Shown: positions 1-10,801, counted from the first letter of the stretch. The stretch is DNA of 64,000 nucleotides from DRWZ01 sp964601505 (GCA_964601505.1 CAZRNR010000003.1:9596-73595); one strand, 5' to 3'. The notes: a model not told the origin generated them from the sequence alone. Numbers and translations: made by a program.

Positions 1-477
1 AAATTTTTTTCTTGCAGGTGTATTGAAGAAAAGATCTTTGACTATAACATGCGTACCGGGTTCCATATATATCTTTTTGATGTGTTTTATCTTCCCACCT
101 TCTGCAAAAATTTCTACTCCTAGTTCATCTTGTTCCCTCCTTGTTCTTATTGTTGTTTTTGATACTAAAGAGATTGAGTGCAATGCTTCCCCTCTGAAAC
201 CAAATGTCGTGATTGAATTTAGATCTTCCTCTTTTGATATTTTGCTCGTTGCGTGTTTCTGAATAGATAAAGTTGCATCTTTTTCGGACATTCCTTCACC
301 ATTGTCAAATACAGAAATAAATTCTTTGCCTTTGATATTCACTTCTATCTCTGTTGCATTTGCATCTATTGAATTTTCTACAAGCTCTTTGACAACCGCT
401 GATGGCCTATCTATTACCTCACCAGCAGCAATAAGAGAAGCAATCCTCTCTGGAAGAATTATTATTTTCTGTTCCAT
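1..477 (-). CDS. mutL: DNA mismatch repair protein MutL (N-terminal part)
   Basis: This is the first 159 codons of MutL, running off the left edge of the window. MutL is the ATP-driven matchmaker that links MutS mismatch recognition to strand incision. The GHKL ATPase motifs are in order: KELVENSIDA with E31 and N35 for catalysis and Mg binding, DNGEGM at 58-63, HATSKI at 75-80, FGFRGEA at 92-98 and DLFFNTPARKKF at the edge. The ATG at 477 places E31, N35 and D58 where the family has them. It diverges from the GDP-fucose synthase gene with 53 bp between starts. The C-terminal dimerisation/endonuclease half is outside the window, so nicking activity cannot be judged. Confidence 0.95.
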   Translation of the reverse strand, partial: MEQKIIILPERIASLIAAGEVIDRPSAVVKELVENSIDANATEIEVNIKGKEFISVFDNGEGMSEKDATLSIQKHATSKISKEEDLNSITTFGFRGEALHSISLVSKTTIRTRREQDELGVEIFAEGGKIKHIKKIYMEPGTHVIVKDLFFNTPARKKF

Positions 478-530
478 GCTTAACCAAAAATAATAAATTT
501 TGATTTTCTTTAGATAATTTTTTAATAACT

Positions 531-1640
531 GTGGATAAAAATTCTAAAATCGTCGTTTTAGGTGTTAGTGGTCTTGTTGGAGGAGCTATAACCAGAAAGC
601 TCATTGAAAAAGGATATACAAATATCATAGGTGTATATCACACAAGGAAACCTTTAATAGATGTAGAACTCATAAAGCTTGACGTCATGAGGCAACAGGA
701 GACTGAAGATTTTTTCAGAGAAATAAAACCAGAATACGTTTTTTTAGCTGCTTCTAAGGTTGGGGGAATATATGCAAACAACACCTATAAAGCAGATTTC
801 ATATATCAAAATATTATTATTGCTGCTAATGTTATTCATTCTGCCTTTAAGTTTGGCGTCAAGAAGCTACTCAACCTTGGATCTTCCTGTATATATCCAA
901 GAAATTCACCTCAACCTATGAAAGAAGAATATTTATTGACAGATACTCTTGAACCTACGAACGAACCTTATGCTATAGCTAAGATATCTGCAATAAAGAT
1001 GTGTAGATACTACAATGAGCAGTACAAAACAAATTTCATATCTGCAATGCCTACTAATCTTTATGGCCCGGGAGATAATTTTGACCTTATGGATTCTCAT
1101 GTTCTTGCTGCTTTGATAAGGAAGTTCCACCTTGGGAAGCTCCTGAGGAATAAAGACTGGGAAATGCTTTTTTTTGACTTGAAAAAAAGACCTTTGAAGG
1201 AATTAGACCACCGAAAAGCTACCAACGAAGAAATAGTTTCTGTATTGAGTAAATATGGTATAACTGCGGATGCTCTATATATATGGGGTAGTGGAGAAGT
1301 TTTCAGAGAATTCCTATATGTTGATGATCTTGCTGATGCTTGTGTTTTTCTTATGGAAAAGATAGATTCTGAAGCTATGCGAGAGATATCTCCAGATTAT
1401 TTTGTTAATGTTGGGGTGGGGGAGGATATTAAGATCAATGATTTAGCTAATATAGTGAAGGAAACAATTGGTTTTGAAGGAGGAATTGAACACGATTTTT
1501 CAAAGCCAGATGGTGTTCCGAGAAAACTCCTTGATATAAGTAAAATTAGAGCACTGGGGTGGGAGCCAAAATTCAGGAACCTAAAGGAAGGGATAAGAAA
1601 GACTTATGAATGGTATTTACAAGACATTCTGAAGAGCTAA
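531..1640 (+). CDS. fcl: GDP-L-fucose synthase (NAD-dependent epimerase family)
   Basis: The product (369 aa) should convert GDP-4-keto-6-deoxymannose to GDP-L-fucose for surface glycans. It has the Rossmann motif GVSGLVGG (11-18), the SSCIYP strand with its serine (118-123), the catalytic pair Y147 and K151 (YAIAK), and YGPGDNF downstream. It is about 45 residues longer than the E. coli enzyme because of a charged insert at about 200-245, before GSGEVFREFLYVDDLADA. The start is GTG at 531. No GDP-mannose dehydratase gene is nearby, so the partner enzyme must be elsewhere. A related sugar-nucleotide epimerase/reductase is possible but less likely. Confidence 0.88.
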   Translation: MDKNSKIVVLGVSGLVGGAITRKLIEKGYTNIIGVYHTRKPLIDVELIKLDVMRQQETEDFFREIKPEYVFLAASKVGGIYANNTYKADFIYQNIIIAANVIHSAFKFGVKKLLNLGSSCIYPRNSPQPMKEEYLLTDTLEPTNEPYAIAKISAIKMCRYYNEQYKTNFISAMPTNLYGPGDNFDLMDSHVLAALIRKFHLGKLLRNKDWEMLFFDLKKRPLKELDHRKATNEEIVSVLSKYGITADALYIWGSGEVFREFLYVDDLADACVFLMEKIDSEAMREISPDYFVNVGVGEDIKINDLANIVKETIGFEGGIEHDFSKPDGVPRKLLDISKIRALGWEPKFRNLKEGIRKTYEWYLQDILKS

Positions 1641-1706
1641 ATATTTTACCTTCTGCTAATTCTGATTTTTTTCTTTTATATTTCTTTTTTGTTTGTTATT
1701 TGCATA

Positions 1707-1790
1707 GCCGAGGTGGCGGAATTGGCAGACGCGTAGGACTCAGGATCCTATGGGGGTTTCCCCGTGCGGGTTCAACTCCCGCCCTCGGCA
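1707..1790 (+). tRNA. tRNA-Leu (anticodon CAG)
   Basis: The sequence folds as a class II tRNA. The acceptor arms GCCGAGG and CCTCGGC pair fully, followed by discriminator A1790. The anticodon stem TAGGA/TCCTA holds the loop CTCAGGA with anticodon CAG, a long variable arm pairs GGGG with CCCC, and the T arm is GCGGGTTCAACTCCCGC. The long variable arm and A discriminator fit leucine. No CCA is encoded. Confidence 0.95.
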
Positions 1791-1800
1791 CTTCATCAAC

Positions 1801-2220
1801 TTGCCAGAATTCAAAAAGTTCAGAAAAATCGCTCTGATCTGGTCTTTCTCTCATTTTCTACTTGCAACTTTGTTTATCCCACTTCACAAAACCTTATTAC
1901 TCTTCTTCAATATTGTCTCGGATGTTTTAGGATTCCCCTTTGAGATGCTTCCATTGCCTTCAGAAAAATTCTGGTTTGCTTTCTCTCTTTCCGCTTTTTA
2001 TACCGTCTCTTTCTCTGCCTTTTATGCATCTTTATCTCGTGAAAATGTTTTTGCCTGGGTGCCGATTATAGTTTCAAAATTCGTTTCATCCTCTATGCTT
2101 TTTTTCTTCTTCATCACAGATGTTAGAGCATTGGCTTATATTCTCGGAGCTTCATTTGAGTTTTCGCTTTTAATAATTTCAATCTACATCTGGAAAAAGT
2201 ATAAAGATATCAATTCCTAG
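1801..2220 (+). CDS. Small polytopic membrane protein of unknown function
   Basis: The frame encodes 139 residues from a TTG at 1801, just beyond the tRNA. An upstream ATG in frame lies inside the tRNA and is unlikely to be used. After a short basic N-terminus (PEFKKFRK) there are about four hydrophobic segments, with aromatic-rich stretches, and the tail is charged (IWKKYKDINS). Its stop codon is one base before the rsmH start, so the two are probably cotranscribed and translationally coupled. I recognise no family. The start codon is the weakest part of the call. Confidence 0.6.
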   Translation: MPEFKKFRKIALIWSFSHFLLATLFIPLHKTLLLFFNIVSDVLGFPFEMLPLPSEKFWFAFSLSAFYTVSFSAFYASLSRENVFAWVPIIVSKFVSSSMLFFFFITDVRALAYILGASFEFSLLIISIYIWKKYKDINS

Positions 2221-2221
2221 T

Positions 2222-3136
2222 ATGCATATTCCTGTTTTAGCCAAAGAAGTCATAGAAATTTTGAATCCCAAAGAGGGAGATTTTGTCTTTGATCTCACTT
2301 TGGGAGCTGGTGGGCACTCTATAGAGTTTGCAAAAAAAATAGGTAAAAACGGAATACTTGTTGGAGTAGATATTGATGAAGATATGATTTCACTGGCTGA
2401 ACAGAGATTGTTAAATTTAGATAAAGAATTTAGGCCAAAAATGCTACTTGTTCGTTCAAATTTTTCTCGTTTAGATGAAATAATTGAAGAGATAAAGCGG
2501 CAGGAGAGGATAGAAATTCTGCCGGACATATTCTTTGCTGATCTTGGAATATCTTCTTATCATTTTGAATGGTCTCATAAAGGTTTCTCTCTGAATAAGG
2601 CTGGTCCTCTTGATATGCGTCTTTCAAAAGATATAAAGCTCACTGCACAAGATGTAGTTATGAAATTCCCAAAAAAGAAATTGGAATATATATTTCGGGA
2701 ATATGGAGAAGAAAGTTTCGCAAAAGATATAGCAGAAAAGATTATCAATGAGAGAAAGAAGAAAGAAATAAAAACAACCCTTGAACTTGCGGAATTAGTT
2801 AAGGATGTATATAGATCAAAAGGAGTTTTTCCAAAAATCCATCCCGCAACAAAGGTATTTATGGCTTTGCGTATATTCATAAACAATGAACTTGAGAACC
2901 TCGAAACTTTGCTTGAAAAAATACCTATGTATTCAAAAAGAGGGACACGTGTTGGGATAATTTCATTTCATTCTTTAGAAGACAGAATTGTAAAGCAGAA
3001 GTTCAAAGAATGGAATAAATCAGGTCTTGGTTTTTTATTGGTGAAAAATATTATTACTCCTTCGGAAGAGGAGATAATTATAAATCCACGTTCAAGAAGT
3101 GCTAAGTTTCGGGCTTTTTGTTTCAATTTGTCATAG
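2222..3136 (+). CDS. rsmH: 16S rRNA (cytosine-1402-N4)-methyltransferase RsmH
   Basis: RsmH methylates N4 of C1402 in the decoding site of 16S rRNA using SAM. The protein (304 aa) shows the N-terminal HIPVLAKEV, the SAM-binding DLTLGAGGHS (24-33), GVDIDEDM (48-55), FADLGISSYHF, the helical insert, and the C-terminal IHPATKVFMALRIFINNEL and SFHSLEDRIVKQ motifs. In many bacteria rsmH heads the division and cell-wall cluster. Here it does not: ftsL and the mur genes do not follow, and murF-mraY lies 45 kb away. The ATG is one base after the preceding stop. Confidence 0.97.
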   Translation: MHIPVLAKEVIEILNPKEGDFVFDLTLGAGGHSIEFAKKIGKNGILVGVDIDEDMISLAEQRLLNLDKEFRPKMLLVRSNFSRLDEIIEEIKRQERIEILPDIFFADLGISSYHFEWSHKGFSLNKAGPLDMRLSKDIKLTAQDVVMKFPKKKLEYIFREYGEESFAKDIAEKIINERKKKEIKTTLELAELVKDVYRSKGVFPKIHPATKVFMALRIFINNELENLETLLEKIPMYSKRGTRVGIISFHSLEDRIVKQKFKEWNKSGLGFLLVKNIITPSEEEIIINPRSRSAKFRAFCFNLS

Positions 3137-3415
3137 ATAAAAATTTTTTTAATGCTTCGTTTCGGAATTATGGTATTGAAAAAAGTGTTTCGTAAAGCTT
3201 GGCATGTATACGCATCGAAGCAGATTATCCTAGACACTTGTTTCCATTTTTTGAAGTTTTCTTTGTTATGTTAGTTGACAATCGAGAAAACTTTTAATTT
3301 ATGATGACTTCAAGTTTTTTCAATCAATATGTGTATTATGATATAAATTTTGTTCAATTTCTCCGTTTAATAGTTTTAATTGAATGCTGTGGATTTTATT
3401 TCTGGATAGTAAAGA

Positions 3416-3967
3416 TCATGTTTTTGCTTTTAATTTGAATTCTTTTATATTTTTGTATATTGGTCCGGAAGGTGTTAAGACACTCTCAAAAAGAATGAAT
3501 TCATTAACAAAGAATTCTCCAAAGCTTATGTTCTCCTTCATAAGTTCCTTTATTTTTGCTGATGGATTCCCATTTTTTACTCTGCCAATGGTTATATGGG
3601 AAACAAAATTTTTTTCTTCTTCAAATTTTAGCTTTTTAAGGGCTCTGTCTAATATTTTCTTGAGTTCATATATTTCGCTTGAGATAGCTCCAATCCATAT
3701 TACTCTTGGATAATCCACAGATGGAAATACTCCTATGTTTTTAACCTCTACTTTAAAGATGGAGAATGAGATTGAGCTTAAATCTTCAATTATTTCCTGT
3801 ATCTTCTCTTCTTCTACTTCTCCTAAGAATTTTAGAGTTATATGTAGATTTTCTTGCTCTACGGTTTTTAAATTTGGTAATTTTGAAATACTTTTTTCTT
3901 TCAAGAATCTTATAATCTTTTCAGAAATTTCGTTTGGTATTTTTATTCCTATAAATGTTCTTGGCAT
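3416..3967 (-). CDS. thpR: RNA 2',3'-cyclic phosphodiesterase (2'-5' RNA ligase family)
   Basis: This is a two-histidine phosphoesterase of 183 aa. The two HxTx motifs are HITL (H42, T44) and HITI (H124, T126), separated by the usual distance. The N-terminus MPRTFIGIKIP and the internal NLHITLKFLGEV are typical of ThpR/LigT. The family hydrolyses 2',3'-cyclic phosphates on RNA and can ligate tRNA halves in vitro. The gene overlaps the end of rdgB by 19 bp and is probably translated from the same message. Confidence 0.9.
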   Translation of the reverse strand: MPRTFIGIKIPNEISEKIIRFLKEKSISKLPNLKTVEQENLHITLKFLGEVEEEKIQEIIEDLSSISFSIFKVEVKNIGVFPSVDYPRVIWIGAISSEIYELKKILDRALKKLKFEEEKNFVSHITIGRVKNGNPSAKIKELMKENISFGEFFVNEFILFESVLTPSGPIYKNIKEFKLKAKT

Positions 3968-4554
3968 ATTTTCTTTATTAGGTCTTTTAACTTCACTATA
4001 GATCTTTTTCTATGAGATACTTTTGTTTTTTCTTCTATGGTCGCTTCTCCAAATGTCTTATTTATCTCGTGAGAGAAAAATATAGGGTCATATCCGAAAC
4101 CTCCGTTTCCTCTAATGGTATTTGTTATTTCTCCCCATGTATATCCGAATTCGTAGAACCATGTTTTCTTAAACAGAATCATTGCACAAGATACATATCT
4201 TGCGCTTCTATTTGCCTTGTTATTCATAAGTTCAAGTATATGGATACACCTTTCTCTATCACTTGCTTCTGGTGCCGGAACAATGGAAGAATCTTTTCCG
4301 GGGTATCCTCCCAAAGCTGATATCTCAATACCTGAATCTTCTGAAATTATAGGTATGTCTTTGATTCTTTCTGACCACCAAAGAGCTTTTATGAGAGCGT
4401 TTTGTTCATATGTCTTTCCTGTTTCCGGAATCTTATGCTTTTCCTCTGGTATTACTATCTCTATTTTATGATTTATCTCCTCTGATATCTGGTTTAATAT
4501 GAGCTTTATCTCTTCAATCTTTCCTCTATTTTGAGTTGCTAAAAATATTCTCAT
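3949..4554 (-). CDS. rdgB: XTP/dITP diphosphatase (RdgB/HAM1 family)
   Basis: The enzyme hydrolyses non-canonical purine triphosphates (dITP, XTP) to monophosphates and so keeps them out of DNA and RNA. Hallmarks are MRIFLATQNRGKIEEI at the N-terminus, ISEDSGIEISALGGYPG (the metal-binding acidic loop) and GNGGFGYDPIFF. I place the start at the ATG at 4554, which directly begins the conserved strand. Another ATG 15 bp upstream would add MLNKK. It is first in a two-gene minus-strand unit with thpR. Confidence 0.93.
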   Translation of the reverse strand: MRIFLATQNRGKIEEIKLILNQISEEINHKIEIVIPEEKHKIPETGKTYEQNALIKALWWSERIKDIPIISEDSGIEISALGGYPGKDSSIVPAPEASDRERCIHILELMNNKANRSARYVSCAMILFKKTWFYEFGYTWGEITNTIRGNGGFGYDPIFFSHEINKTFGEATIEEKTKVSHRKRSIVKLKDLIKKICQEHL

Positions 4555-4615
4555 CTTTTTATTCAACAAAATAGTAAAATAAAAAACTAAAAGAATAAAA
4601 ATTTAGCTTATCATT

Positions 4616-5095
4616 ATGAATTTTGAAATTTCAAATCTTTTTTCTTTTGCAGGTGTGTTTATAATTCTTTTTTCTATCTTCATATCATTTTTTATTTCCC
4701 GAGAAGTAAAGACAAGTTTCTCATATTTAATTTCATTTCTGATAATTCTGACCGGAATCTTTGTTGTTTTGAAAGATGAGAGGAAAACTTTAATAAACCA
4801 ACTTGAAGCATCTGGAGATATTAATTCTCTCTACAAACTTGCAAGCATTTATCAAAGTGAGGAAAATGTTCCAGAACTTATAAGAGTATATACCAGGATA
4901 ATAGAAAAGAATCCTGAAGATGAAACAGCGCTTTTGAATCTATCTGTTCTTATGATTCATACCGGGAATAAAGAAATAGGTCTTCAGTTAGCGAAAAAGG
5001 TCATAAGTATAAATCCAGAAAATAAGCGAGCAAAGGAGATAATAGAAATTCTTATGGATTCCAAGATTAAGCAAAAGGGTGATTCTGAAAGATGA
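4616..5095 (+). CDS. Membrane-anchored TPR-like protein
   Basis: The 159-residue product has two N-terminal hydrophobic segments (about 8-28 and 33-52) followed by a soluble helical region. That region holds tetratricopeptide-like repeats, for example LYKLASIYQSEENVPELIRVYTRIIEKNPEDETALLNL split over about 70-108, ending in a lysine-rich tail. It resembles small scaffold proteins used in envelope or cytochrome assembly, but no specific function can be assigned. It is the first of a plus-strand run with nadD and cobU, 40 bp before nadD. Confidence 0.7.
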   Translation: MNFEISNLFSFAGVFIILFSIFISFFISREVKTSFSYLISFLIILTGIFVVLKDERKTLINQLEASGDINSLYKLASIYQSEENVPELIRVYTRIIEKNPEDETALLNLSVLMIHTGNKEIGLQLAKKVISINPENKRAKEIIEILMDSKIKQKGDSER

Positions 5096-5135
5096 ATCAA
5101 GTATTTTTTAATCTGTGTATATATATTTTAGACAG

Positions 5136-5705
5136 ATGAGAATAGGATTAATAGGGGGAACTTTTGATCCTCCTCACATTGCTCATCTTATTGGGGCAAG
5201 GCGAGCTTTAGAACAGCTTAATCTTGATTGTGTTATTTTTGTCCCAAACAATATACCTCCTCATAAACCACCTGCTGAAGCCGGACAAATTGATAGGTTA
5301 GAAATGGTAAAACTCGCAATTGAAGGAGAAAAAGGATTTGAGGTTTCTGATTTTGAAATAAAATCTGGAGGAATTTCCTATACATTTCGCACAGTTGAAT
5401 ACTTTCACAGTCAGGTGTCTGAGATATACTTACTTTTGGGAGAGGATTCTTTGAAAAGTTTCCATAAATGGAAGAACTATGAAAGAATTTTACAACTGGC
5501 GCATTTAGCCTGGTTTCCACGAGCGGGCAAAGAAATTCATGAAGTATCTCCAGAAATTTTAAGTAGAGCCATCAAGATCGATTCAGAAATCATTCATATA
5601 TCTTCAACAAAAATAAGGGAGCTTATAAAAAAGGGTTTTTCTATAAAGTGGCTTGTTCCTGATAAGGTGATTGAGTATATTTATGATAAAAAATTGTATT
5701 TTTGA
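5136..5705 (+). CDS. nadD: Nicotinate-nucleotide adenylyltransferase
   Basis: NadD adenylates nicotinate mononucleotide to deamido-NAD in NAD synthesis. The protein (189 aa) begins with MRIGLIGGTFDPPHIAH, containing the nucleotidyltransferase GxFDPxHxxH motif. It also has the NNIPPHKPP substrate loop and the C-terminal ISSTKIRELI motif that binds ATP phosphate. The ATG at 5136 is preferred because it begins the conserved strand; an in-frame ATG 21 bp upstream adds residues with no family match. cobU follows after 12 bp. Confidence 0.94.
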   Translation: MRIGLIGGTFDPPHIAHLIGARRALEQLNLDCVIFVPNNIPPHKPPAEAGQIDRLEMVKLAIEGEKGFEVSDFEIKSGGISYTFRTVEYFHSQVSEIYLLLGEDSLKSFHKWKNYERILQLAHLAWFPRAGKEIHEVSPEILSRAIKIDSEIIHISSTKIRELIKKGFSIKWLVPDKVIEYIYDKKLYF

Positions 5706-5717
5706 GTCTGTTGATAT

Positions 5718-6242
5718 ATGAAAATATTTATAACCGGTGGAGTAGGGAGCGGTAAAAGTTCCTTTGCTCTTAGCATTGCCGATAAACTTTCTTCTGAAAG
5801 AAAGACTAAAAATAAGATCTTCCTCGCTACTGCTATACCTGGGGATGATGAGATATCGGAAAAAATAAAAAAGCATAGATTCCAGAGGGGAGATGATTGG
5901 ATTACCATTGAAGAGCCATACGATATAGCAGGGCATATCAATAATCAATATGATGTTATTCTTCTTGACTGTATTACAATGTGGGTGACAAATTTATTCT
6001 TTAGATACTTTAAGGAACCAGAAAGGATTGAATTAATTAAAAACTCATTTATCAGGAGTCTTTTGGAATTTCAAAATCTGATAATCATAGTATCTAACGA
6101 GACTGGCTTTGGTATTATTTCTGATAAAAAAGAGATAAGGCATTGGAGTAATCTCCTTTCTGAAGTTAATAGAAGGATTGCTGAGATTTCAGATCAGGTT
6201 TATCTTGTTGTTTCTGGAATACCTATAAAGATAAAGGGATGA
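5718..6242 (+). CDS. cobU: Adenosylcobinamide kinase / cobinamide-phosphate guanylyltransferase
   Basis: The bifunctional CobU phosphorylates adenosylcobinamide and then attaches GMP, preparing the nucleotide loop of cobalamin. The 174-aa product has the P-loop GGVGSGKS (7-14), the HRFQR motif with H53 as the probable guanylylated histidine, VILLDCITMWVTNLF and the C-terminal AEISDQVYLVVSGIPIKIKG. Length is normal. No other cobalamin gene is adjacent: cbiX is at 13592 and cobJ at 37626. It is probably cotranscribed with nadD. Confidence 0.9.
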   Translation: MKIFITGGVGSGKSSFALSIADKLSSERKTKNKIFLATAIPGDDEISEKIKKHRFQRGDDWITIEEPYDIAGHINNQYDVILLDCITMWVTNLFFRYFKEPERIELIKNSFIRSLLEFQNLIIIVSNETGFGIISDKKEIRHWSNLLSEVNRRIAEISDQVYLVVSGIPIKIKG

Positions 6243-6313
6243 TTAGTTATTTATATTTCACATTTTCGTTATTTATTTTAAACTTTCTTTTCGTCTGAAT
6301 AATATTAATCCAA

Positions 6314-7693
6314 ATGAAGAAAAAAGGATATAAAAGAATAAGTAGATTATCAAGGGCTGAGAGGATTTTGAAACTTCTCAAGAAGGCGAAGAAGATGGAT
6401 ATAGACCCATCAAGTGGTAAGCTTTTTGCCTATGTGTACGAGACAGGCGATTCTGGTTTGAGGAAGATAACGAAAGAGGCAAATAATATGTTTTATGAAT
6501 CAAACTATCTTGATTTTACGGTTTTCAGAAGTGCTATCTTCTTTGAGAAAGAGATACTAAAGTTTGTTAAAGAAATTTTAAATGCTCCGGAAGATTCTGT
6601 TGGAACTTTTACCTTTGGTGGGACAGAGAGCATAATGTTAGCTGTTAAAGCTGCCAGAGATAAGTTTTTTTCTCTTGGTAAAACCGGAAAACCAGAGCTT
6701 ATTGTACCAATTACGATACATCCGGCATTTTTAAAATCTGCTGATTATCTTGGTTTAGATGTAAAAAGAGTACCTGTTGATTCTAACGGTAGAGTTTTGG
6801 TAGATGAATTGAAAAAAAGTATAACAGAGAGGACAGCTCTTGTAGCAGTTTCTGCTCCAAACTGGCCGTTTGGTGTAGTTGATCCTGTCGAGGATATTGC
6901 AGATATTACGCGTGAGTATAAAATTCCTCTTCACGTTGATGCTTGTCTTGGAGGTTTTGTCTTGCCTTTTTTTGAAAGGTTGGGTTTGCCTGTTCGGAAG
7001 TTTGATTTCAGAGTAAAAGGAGTGACATCTATTTCTGCGGATATACATAAGTATGGATATGCTCCAAAGGGTTCTTCTGTTGTTCTTTTCAGAGATAAGG
7101 AGTTGAAGAAATTTTCGATGTATGTTGATACATCTTCTTTGGGCTATGTATTGGTTAACCAGGTTGTTTTATCATCAAGACCTATTGGTCCTATTGCTTC
7201 TGCTTTTTCTACTTTGGAATATTTCGGTCAGGATGGATATATGGTTTTGGCGAAAAAAATACTGCAAGCGCGTGATAAAATTCTGGATGGTATGATCAAG
7301 CTTGGATTCTATTCTGTTTTTCCTGTTGAAAGTAATATATTGTGTCTTTCTTCTCGTGTTCATGACCTTATAAATTTCGTTTTGAATATGAAAGCTCTTG
7401 GCTGGCATTTTCATCTGCAGAAAGCGGAGAGACAATTGAACATTCCGCAGACTATTCATTTAGCTGTAAGTCCGATACATGTAAAGCGAGTTGAGGATTT
7501 TCTTTCTGATGCGAAAAAATCTTTGAAGATAAGATGGAACATAGATTTGCAGAGGGATTTGAACGATGTAATTTCTGGAATAATTTCAGGTAAGATTGAT
7601 CCTGTTATAATACCTTTGCTTTTGGATTATTTACCCAGTGATTTAGCTGAAGATATGATAAAGGATACTGTGATAAGTTGGTTTAGTGGGTAG
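6314..7693 (+). CDS. PLP-dependent decarboxylase / sphingosine-1-phosphate lyase-like enzyme
   Basis: This 459-aa protein belongs to the group II decarboxylase/aldolase fold. TFTFGGTESIMLAVKAARD is the PLP phosphate-binding region, HVDACLGGFVLPF supplies the aspartate that holds the pyridine nitrogen, and SADIHKYGYAPKGSS carries the Schiff-base lysine (about K246). This pattern is closest to the sphinganine-1-phosphate lyase/glutamate decarboxylase subgroup. The substrate cannot be read from sequence: amino-acid decarboxylation or phospho-sphingoid cleavage are both possible. It stands alone between cobU and the rRNA operon. Confidence 0.8.
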   Translation: MKKKGYKRISRLSRAERILKLLKKAKKMDIDPSSGKLFAYVYETGDSGLRKITKEANNMFYESNYLDFTVFRSAIFFEKEILKFVKEILNAPEDSVGTFTFGGTESIMLAVKAARDKFFSLGKTGKPELIVPITIHPAFLKSADYLGLDVKRVPVDSNGRVLVDELKKSITERTALVAVSAPNWPFGVVDPVEDIADITREYKIPLHVDACLGGFVLPFFERLGLPVRKFDFRVKGVTSISADIHKYGYAPKGSSVVLFRDKELKKFSMYVDTSSLGYVLVNQVVLSSRPIGPIASAFSTLEYFGQDGYMVLAKKILQARDKILDGMIKLGFYSVFPVESNILCLSSRVHDLINFVLNMKALGWHFHLQKAERQLNIPQTIHLAVSPIHVKRVEDFLSDAKKSLKIRWNIDLQRDLNDVISGIISGKIDPVIIPLLLDYLPSDLAEDMIKDTVISWFSG

Positions 7694-7735
7694 TGATTTT
7701 TGTGTGTTTTGTTTTTATACAAAAGTTTTTGTTTT

Positions 7736-7766
7736 TTTACACTTTTGTTTTTTTGCGGAGTATAAT
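7736..7766 (+). promoter_or_regulatory. Probable rRNA operon promoter
   Basis: A perfect -10 box TATAAT lies at 7761-7766. TTTACA at 7736-7741 is the best -35 candidate, although the 19-bp spacer is long. Transcription would start near 7773, about 107 nt before mature 16S. The short GC-containing stretch GCGGAG just before the -10 is unusual in this AT-rich spacer. Confidence 0.6.
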
Positions 7767-7785
7767 AAATAATTGCTGCCAGAAG

Positions 7786-7804
7786 TTCCGCCGTGAGGCG
7801 GGAA
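7786..7804 (+). other. Hairpin in the rRNA leader
   Basis: TTCCGCC and GGCGGGAA pair around a GTGA loop with one bulged G. It sits between the probable transcription start and the 16S processing stem, a usual place for antitermination or processing elements. No box A sequence was identified with confidence. Confidence 0.5.
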
Positions 7805-7858
7805 TGGAAGGCCAAGTGGTGGAGAAATTTAGCAATTCAAGATTTAGTGATTCAAGCA

Positions 7859-9437
<1,579 letters not shown>

Positions 9438-9511
9438 GGGCCCATAGCTCAGCTGGCAAGAGCGTACCCCTGATAAGGGTAAGGTCTCCGGTTCGAATCC
9501 GGATGGGCCCA
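9438..9511 (+). tRNA. tRNA-Ile (anticodon GAT)
   Basis: A cloverleaf with acceptor GGGCCCA pairing to TGGGCCC, D arm, anticodon loop CTGATAA (GAT) closed by TACCC/GGGTA, and T arm CCGGTTCGAATCCGG. CCA is not encoded. It is in the usual 16S-23S spacer position, directly after the 16S processing stem. Confidence 0.96.
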
Positions 9512-9516
9512 CACAT

Positions 9517-9591
9517 GGGGACGTAGCTCAGTGGGAGAGCGCCCGGTTTGCACCCGGGAGGACACGGGTTCAAGTCCCGTCGTCTCCACCA
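9517..9591 (+). tRNA. tRNA-Ala (anticodon TGC)
   Basis: A cloverleaf with acceptor GGGGACG paired to CGTCTCC, anticodon loop TTTGCAC (TGC) closed by CCCGG/CCGGG, and T arm ACGGGTTCAAGTCCCGT. The discriminator A9588 is followed by an encoded CCA (9589-9591), unlike the other two tRNAs here. It lies 5 nt after tRNA-Ile in the rRNA spacer. Confidence 0.96.
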
Positions 9592-10768
9592 CTTGAACAA
9601 TAGCTATGAAATTTGGGAAGGATGCAGGTTTATGGTAGAAAGGGTCTGGGGTGGATGCCTTGGCACCAGAAGGCGATGAAGGGCGTGGTAAGCTGCGATA
9701 AGCCCGGGGGAGGCGCAAACAGCCTGTGATCCCGGGATTCCCGAATGAGGAAACTCAATAGGGGTAAAGCCCCTATTATCCTAAAAAGGATGCGATACCC
9801 CCTGAAGTGAAACATCTCAGTAAGGGGAGGAAAAGAAATCAACCGAGATTCCCCAAGTAGCGGCGAGCGAAAGGGGAACAGCCTAAACCAGATAGGTGTA
9901 ATAGCTCTCCGGCGTTGCCTATCTGGGGTTGTAGGATACACTTGGGGAAGGCGGAGAACTTCCCAGGGAGTTACAAAACTGAAGGATAGCTGAAGTGGTC
10001 TGGAAAGGCCCGCCATAGAAGGTGATAGCCCTGTAAGCGAAATCCTTCAGTCTCCCGGAAGTGTATTCCTGAGTACCACGGCCCACGTGAAAGGTCGTGG
10101 GAAGCTGGGGGGACTACCCTCCAAGGCTAAATACTATCTGGTGCCCGATAGCGAACCAGTACCGAGAGGGAAAGGTGAAAAGAACCCCGGAGAGGGGAGT
10201 GAAATAGAACCTGAAACCCCAGATCTACAGACTGCGGAAGGACTACCCCCGTTTGGGGAGGAGCGTCCGACCGCGTGCCTTTTGCGTAATGAGCCGGCGA
10301 GTTGCTCTCAGCGGTGGGTTAAGTCCCTCTGGGACGAAGCCATAGGGAAACCGAGTCCGAAAGGGCGTTAAAATCGCTGGGGGCAGACCCGAAACGTCAC
10401 GATCTACCCATGCCCAGGATGAAGGATGGGTAAAACCATCTGGAGGTCCGAACGGGTCCGGGTTGAAAACCGGTCCGATGAGGTGTGGGTAGGAGTGAAA
10501 AGCTAATCGAGTGACGATATAGCTGGTTCCTCCCGAAATGCATCTAAGTGCAGCCTCGCGAAATGATCTAAGGCGGTAGAGCCACTTCTTTGGCTACCGG
10601 AGGGGAAACCTTCCGGAACCAAGGTAAACTCCGAATGCCTTAGGTCAGTAGCGGGAGTGAGTGGCCCGGGGATAAGCTCGGGTCGCAAGAGGGGAACAAC
10701 CCAGACCCTCGGCTAAGGCCCCGAATTTTGGGCTAAGTGAAGAAGGATGTCTATTCGCTAAGACAGCT

Positions 10769-10801
<33 letters not shown>

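Noticed and set aside
302..493. Plus-strand open frames at the left edge
   Set aside because: They are the reverse of mutL, whose GHKL motifs are unambiguous.
1610..1837. Frame crossing the end of the GDP-fucose synthase and the tRNA-Leu
   Set aside because: It spans a tRNA and has no protein-like pattern.
3152..3274. 40-codon frame after rsmH, in the place where ftsL often lies
   Set aside because: No FtsL-like coiled coil or membrane helix; too short and unsupported.
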